23,376 nt of DNA from CAYOYH01 sp964408165 (GTDB taxonomy: Bacteria > Patescibacteriota > Saccharimonadia > Saccharimonadales > CAYOYH01): the NCBI GenBank assembly GCA_964408165.1, contig CAYOYH010000007.1, positions 1 to 23,376 on the forward strand. Direction: 5' to 3'. Within the stretch, counting starts at the first letter, position 1. Each line of letters opens with the position of its first letter. Below are positions 21,412-23,376 of this stretch, in pieces. The position numbers and the translations under genes were made by a program. Under the pieces are notes generated by a model. It saw only the letters and a program-made list of their open reading frames with translations. It was not told the origin of the DNA and ran no database searches.

Positions 21412-21499
21412 AGGAAATACCGAATACCGAATGACAAATGTTAATTGGTAGATGACAGGTAGTAAACGGTAAGAGTTGGGATCCGATGTAACAGCGTAA

Positions 21500-21531
21500 G
21501 GAGTTCCCGACGCTACGGTCGGGACAGGCGG
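21500..21531. repeat. Palindromic repeat, intergenic copy
   Basis: TCCCGAC (21505-21511) pairs with GTCGGGA (21518-21524). The 32-nt unit is the reverse complement of 5180-5211 with two loop differences. GACAGGCGG at its end recurs near other palindromes in this window. Confidence 0.6.
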
Positions 21532-21579
21532 GGGGTAAACGAGAAGCAAGACGCCAACCTTAAAACCTCCAAAATGTAA

Positions 21580-21621
21580 AAAATTATACTATATTGACGG
21601 CCGTCAAATAAGTATAATTTT
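21580..21621. promoter_or_regulatory. 42-bp near-perfect palindrome (operator or terminator-like)
   Basis: AAAATTATACT (21580-21590) mirrors AGTATAATTTT (21611-21621). The centre TTGACGGCCGTCAA (21594-21607) is itself a perfect palindrome, and only three pairs between the two parts mismatch. ATTTTGGAG (21617-21625) can instead pair with CTCCAAAAT (21567-21575). It could be a dimeric repressor operator, a bidirectional terminator or a bistable RNA switch upstream of glmS. Confidence 0.5.
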
Positions 21622-21667
21622 GGAGCTTGGAGCTTGGAAAAATAACAAAAATTTCGGTAACTAGCCC

Positions 21668-21688
21668 CTCAAAAGCCTTGAGTTTTTT
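21668..21688 (+). terminator. Intrinsic terminator after khpB
   Basis: CTCAA-AAGCC-TTGAG followed by TTTTTT. The stem is short, but the U-tract is immediate and the location, 340 bp past khpB and before the glmS promoter, fits. Confidence 0.5.
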
Positions 21689-21718
21689 GTTGCTTCACCA
21701 CCAAGCTCTCGGCTCCTG

Positions 21719-21782
21719 CCCGCCAGTTTCCAGTTCCTAATTTATAACTCCTAACTCCTAACTCGCCAATTCCCGTTTGCTA
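21719..21782. repeat. Degenerate 7-bp repeat array before glmS
   Basis: GTTTCCA, GTTCCTA, ATTTATA, ACTCCTA, ACTCCTA and ACTCGCC follow at 7-nt spacing, pyrimidine-rich on the + strand. Confidence 0.65.
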
Positions 21783-21829
21783 GAGTTATCAGGGCGCCAC
21801 TTTGGTAAAACGGGAGTGCGAAACTCGTG

Positions 21830-21835
21830 TACAAT
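21830..21835 (+). promoter_or_regulatory. -10 candidate for glmS
   Basis: TACAAT (5/6 to consensus) ends 7 nt before the glmS ATG. No Shine-Dalgarno lies between them, so the mRNA may be leaderless. No convincing -35 is visible. Confidence 0.35.
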
Positions 21836-21842
21836 TGTCGCC

Positions 21843-23376
21843 ATGTGCGGAATTATTGGCTACATCGGAAAGAAGCAGGCTCAGCCGATAATTCTTAGTA
21901 GTTTGAAGCGTATGGAATACCGCGGGTACGACTCGGCTGGCATAGCGGTGCTTAACGGTGGCGTCAGCGTAGTTAAGGCTGCCGGAAAATTAACCAATCT
22001 AAAAGACAAAATCAACAGCAAACCACCCCAAGGCACTACTGGTATCGGCCATACTCGTTGGGCGACGCATGGTGGCCCTACTCAAAGAAATGCTCACCCA
22101 CATGTGGCCGGCAAAATATCGCTGATACACAACGGAATTATCGAAAACTACGAAGACATCAAAGAAAATTTGCTCGGTGGCGTAAAGTTCAAATCAGAAA
22201 CCGACACCGAAGTGTTGGCGCAGTTGATCAACAAAAACTATCAAAAGTCCGGCAAACTAGAAACGGCTGTTTACGAGGCTCTGGCAAAAGTGCGAGGCGC
22301 CTTTGGAATAGTTGTAATGTGCGCCGACGAGCCTCAAAAACTGATTGCCGCCCGGCGGGGCAGTCCTATCGTGCTAGGGCGTAGCGACAATGAAATGTTT
22401 GTAGCCAGCGATCCAACGGCACTGGCCGGCAGAGCCGACGAAGTTGTTTATTTGGGCGAGGACGAGGTGGCAGTCATTACACCAGGCAAATTTGAAGTGA
22501 CTGACCTAAGAAGAAACAACAAACCCTTCAAAGCTGAAAAATTAAAAATGGAAGTCCAAGCCTTGCAAAAACAGGGTTACGACCACTTTTTACTCAAAGA
22601 AATCATGGAGCAGCCAAAAAGTATCGAGGCGGTACTACGAGGCCGGCTGGAGGAAAAAGAGGGCGACAGCCACCTAGGCGGATTGAACATCTCCAACACC
22701 CAACTAGACAAGCTCGATCGGATTCAGATAATCGGCTGTGGCACAGCCTACTACGCCGGACTACTTTCCAAATACATGCTAGAAAAAATGACCAATATAC
22801 CGGTAGATGTAGAGGTGGCTAGCGAGTTTCGGTACCGGGAGCCAGTTCTTAGCCCCAACACTCTGGGAATAGTATTAACTCAATCTGGCGAGACGGCCGA
22901 CACCCTAGCTTCACTGCATGAACTACAGCGCCGAAATGTGCACACGCTAGGGCTGGTTAATGTAGTGGGTTCGACCATAGCCCGCGAAGTGGACGGCGGT
23001 ATTTATTTGCATGCTGGCCCGGAAATCTCCGTTGCCTCCACCAAAGCTTTTACCTCACAGGTGTTAGCAGCTATGTTGGTCGGCCTGAATATTGCCCGCA
23101 GAAAGAACTTTTCCGCCTGGGAAGGCAAAGAAGTAATTAATGCTCTGCAGAAATTGCCAGAAGAAGTAGCCAAGGCGCTGAAACTAAATAAAAAAGTTAA
23201 AAAAATCGCCCAGTCTTTGTCGAAATTTGATAATTCACTGTATCTGGGACGGGATTCGCTGTTTCCAATAGCACTGGAGGGCGCAATGAAGCTAAAAGAG
23301 ATTAGATACATACAAGCCGAGGGGTATTCTTCGGGCGAAATGAAGCACGGGCAGATAGAGCTGATAGACAAAGACA
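21843..23376 (+). CDS. glmS: Glucosamine-fructose-6-P aminotransferase, 3' truncated
   Basis: The enzyme makes glucosamine-6-phosphate from fructose-6-phosphate and glutamine, the first step toward UDP-GlcNAc and peptidoglycan. The frame is open to the window end: 511 codons of an expected 600 or so. The N-terminal glutaminase domain starts MCGIIGYIG with nucleophile Cys2, then GHTRWATHG and HNGIIENY. The first SIS domain has IIGCGTAYYAG (297-307) and LTQSGETADT (345-354). The second includes ALEGAMKLKEIRYIQAEGY and SSGEMKHG. All key glutaminase and isomerase residues I can check are present. No glmS ribozyme is seen upstream. The long repeat-rich leader gap and its terminator set it apart from khpB. 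Confidence 0.95.
   Translation, partial: MCGIIGYIGKKQAQPIILSSLKRMEYRGYDSAGIAVLNGGVSVVKAAGKLTNLKDKINSKPPQGTTGIGHTRWATHGGPTQRNAHPHVAGKISLIHNGIIENYEDIKENLLGGVKFKSETDTEVLAQLINKNYQKSGKLETAVYEALAKVRGAFGIVVMCADEPQKLIAARRGSPIVLGRSDNEMFVASDPTALAGRADEVVYLGEDEVAVITPGKFEVTDLRRNNKPFKAEKLKMEVQALQKQGYDHFLLKEIMEQPKSIEAVLRGRLEEKEGDSHLGGLNISNTQLDKLDRIQIIGCGTAYYAGLLSKYMLEKMTNIPVDVEVASEFRYREPVLSPNTLGIVLTQSGETADTLASLHELQRRNVHTLGLVNVVGSTIAREVDGGIYLHAGPEISVASTKAFTSQVLAAMLVGLNIARRKNFSAWEGKEVINALQKLPEEVAKALKLNKKVKKIAQSLSKFDNSLYLGRDSLFPIALEGAMKLKEIRYIQAEGYSSGEMKHGQIELIDKD

Larger units (their letters stand above)
21327..21842. other. khpB-glmS gap without a gene
   Basis: No credible protein gene is seen in these 516 bp on either strand. 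The gap holds purine-rich and pyrimidine-rich heptamer arrays, the 16-bp palindrome TCCGCT-GTAC-AGCGGA, a copy of the mobile-looking palindrome also found in the PrgI gene, a 42-bp near-perfect palindrome, an intrinsic terminator and the glmS -10 candidate. Confidence 0.7.

Noticed and set aside
21580..21621. dif/XerCD recombination site
   Set aside because: A dif site is about 28 bp with a 6-8 bp centre and lies at the terminus. This 42-bp site is near the origin and its arms do not resemble Xer arms.
21327..21842. glmS ribozyme upstream of glmS
   Set aside because: The catalytic core sequences and double-pseudoknot layout are not recognisable, and the probable promoter is only 7 nt from the ATG.
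22058..22384. 108-codon frame on the + strand within glmS
   Set aside because: glmS is intact in the other frame through this whole stretch with all motifs, so this is a shifted reading.
1..23376. Alternative genetic code with UGA as glycine
   Set aside because: Many genes end cleanly at TGA directly before a neighbour, and no conserved domain is interrupted by an in-frame TGA.

Overview
The window looks like the replication-origin region of a small-genome Patescibacteria/CPR bacterium, most likely Candidatus Saccharibacteria (TM7). The case rests on a PrgI / TraC-like / VirB4 / VirB6-like cluster combined with cell-wall hydrolases, a compact dnaA-dnaN-recF block, a minimal rpmH-rnpA-yidC-khpB-glmS arm, and intergenic spaces filled with degenerate 7-bp repeats. 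The lineage call is inference from gene content and style; no database search was possible. UGA behaves as a normal stop, which argues against Absconditabacteria/Gracilibacteria.

Region 1 (1-535) has no gene. It holds two diverged copies of a structured repeat whose stems differ by compensatory base changes, plus a separate nested inverted-repeat element between them. A good sigma70-like promoter (482-510) leads into region 2.

Region 2 (536-14270, all + strand) is a probable operon. In order it encodes a lipoprotein, a VirB6/TrbL-like polytopic membrane protein with large domains on both ends, a PrgI-family membrane protein, a proline-rich TraC/VirB4 N-domain-like protein, the VirB4 ATPase, a 975-aa membrane-anchored protein ending in an M15-like Zn peptidase domain, a secreted phage-tail-lysozyme plus M15-like protein, and a membrane-anchored protein of propeller-like character. 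No coupling ATPase, VirB11 or relaxase is visible. A contact-dependent envelope machine that translocates something and opens peptidoglycan is therefore a better hypothesis than conjugation. The 3' module of the 975-aa gene is bracketed by a perfect 52-bp direct repeat, and the second copy lies in a 36-codon ORF coupled to the genes on both sides.

Region 3 (14309-18678, - strand) is recF, a frameshifted four-helix-bundle (23S-IVP/S23-type) gene, dnaN and dnaA. The dnaA-dnaN spacer carries what appears to be a canonical basal unwinding module: two abutting DnaA-box-like 9-mers, a GC cluster, then six DnaA-trio triplets. More DnaA boxes and a long hairpin lie upstream of dnaA, so the origin looks bipartite.

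Region 4 (19041-23376, + strand) is rpmH, rnpA, yidC, khpB/jag and a 3'-truncated glmS, diverging from dnaA. The 516-bp khpB-glmS gap contains heptamer arrays, mobile-looking palindromes, a 42-bp near-perfect palindrome and an intrinsic terminator. Because replication should start near 17-19 kb, the region 2 operon is transcribed head-on to the leftward fork, while regions 3 and 4 are co-directional.
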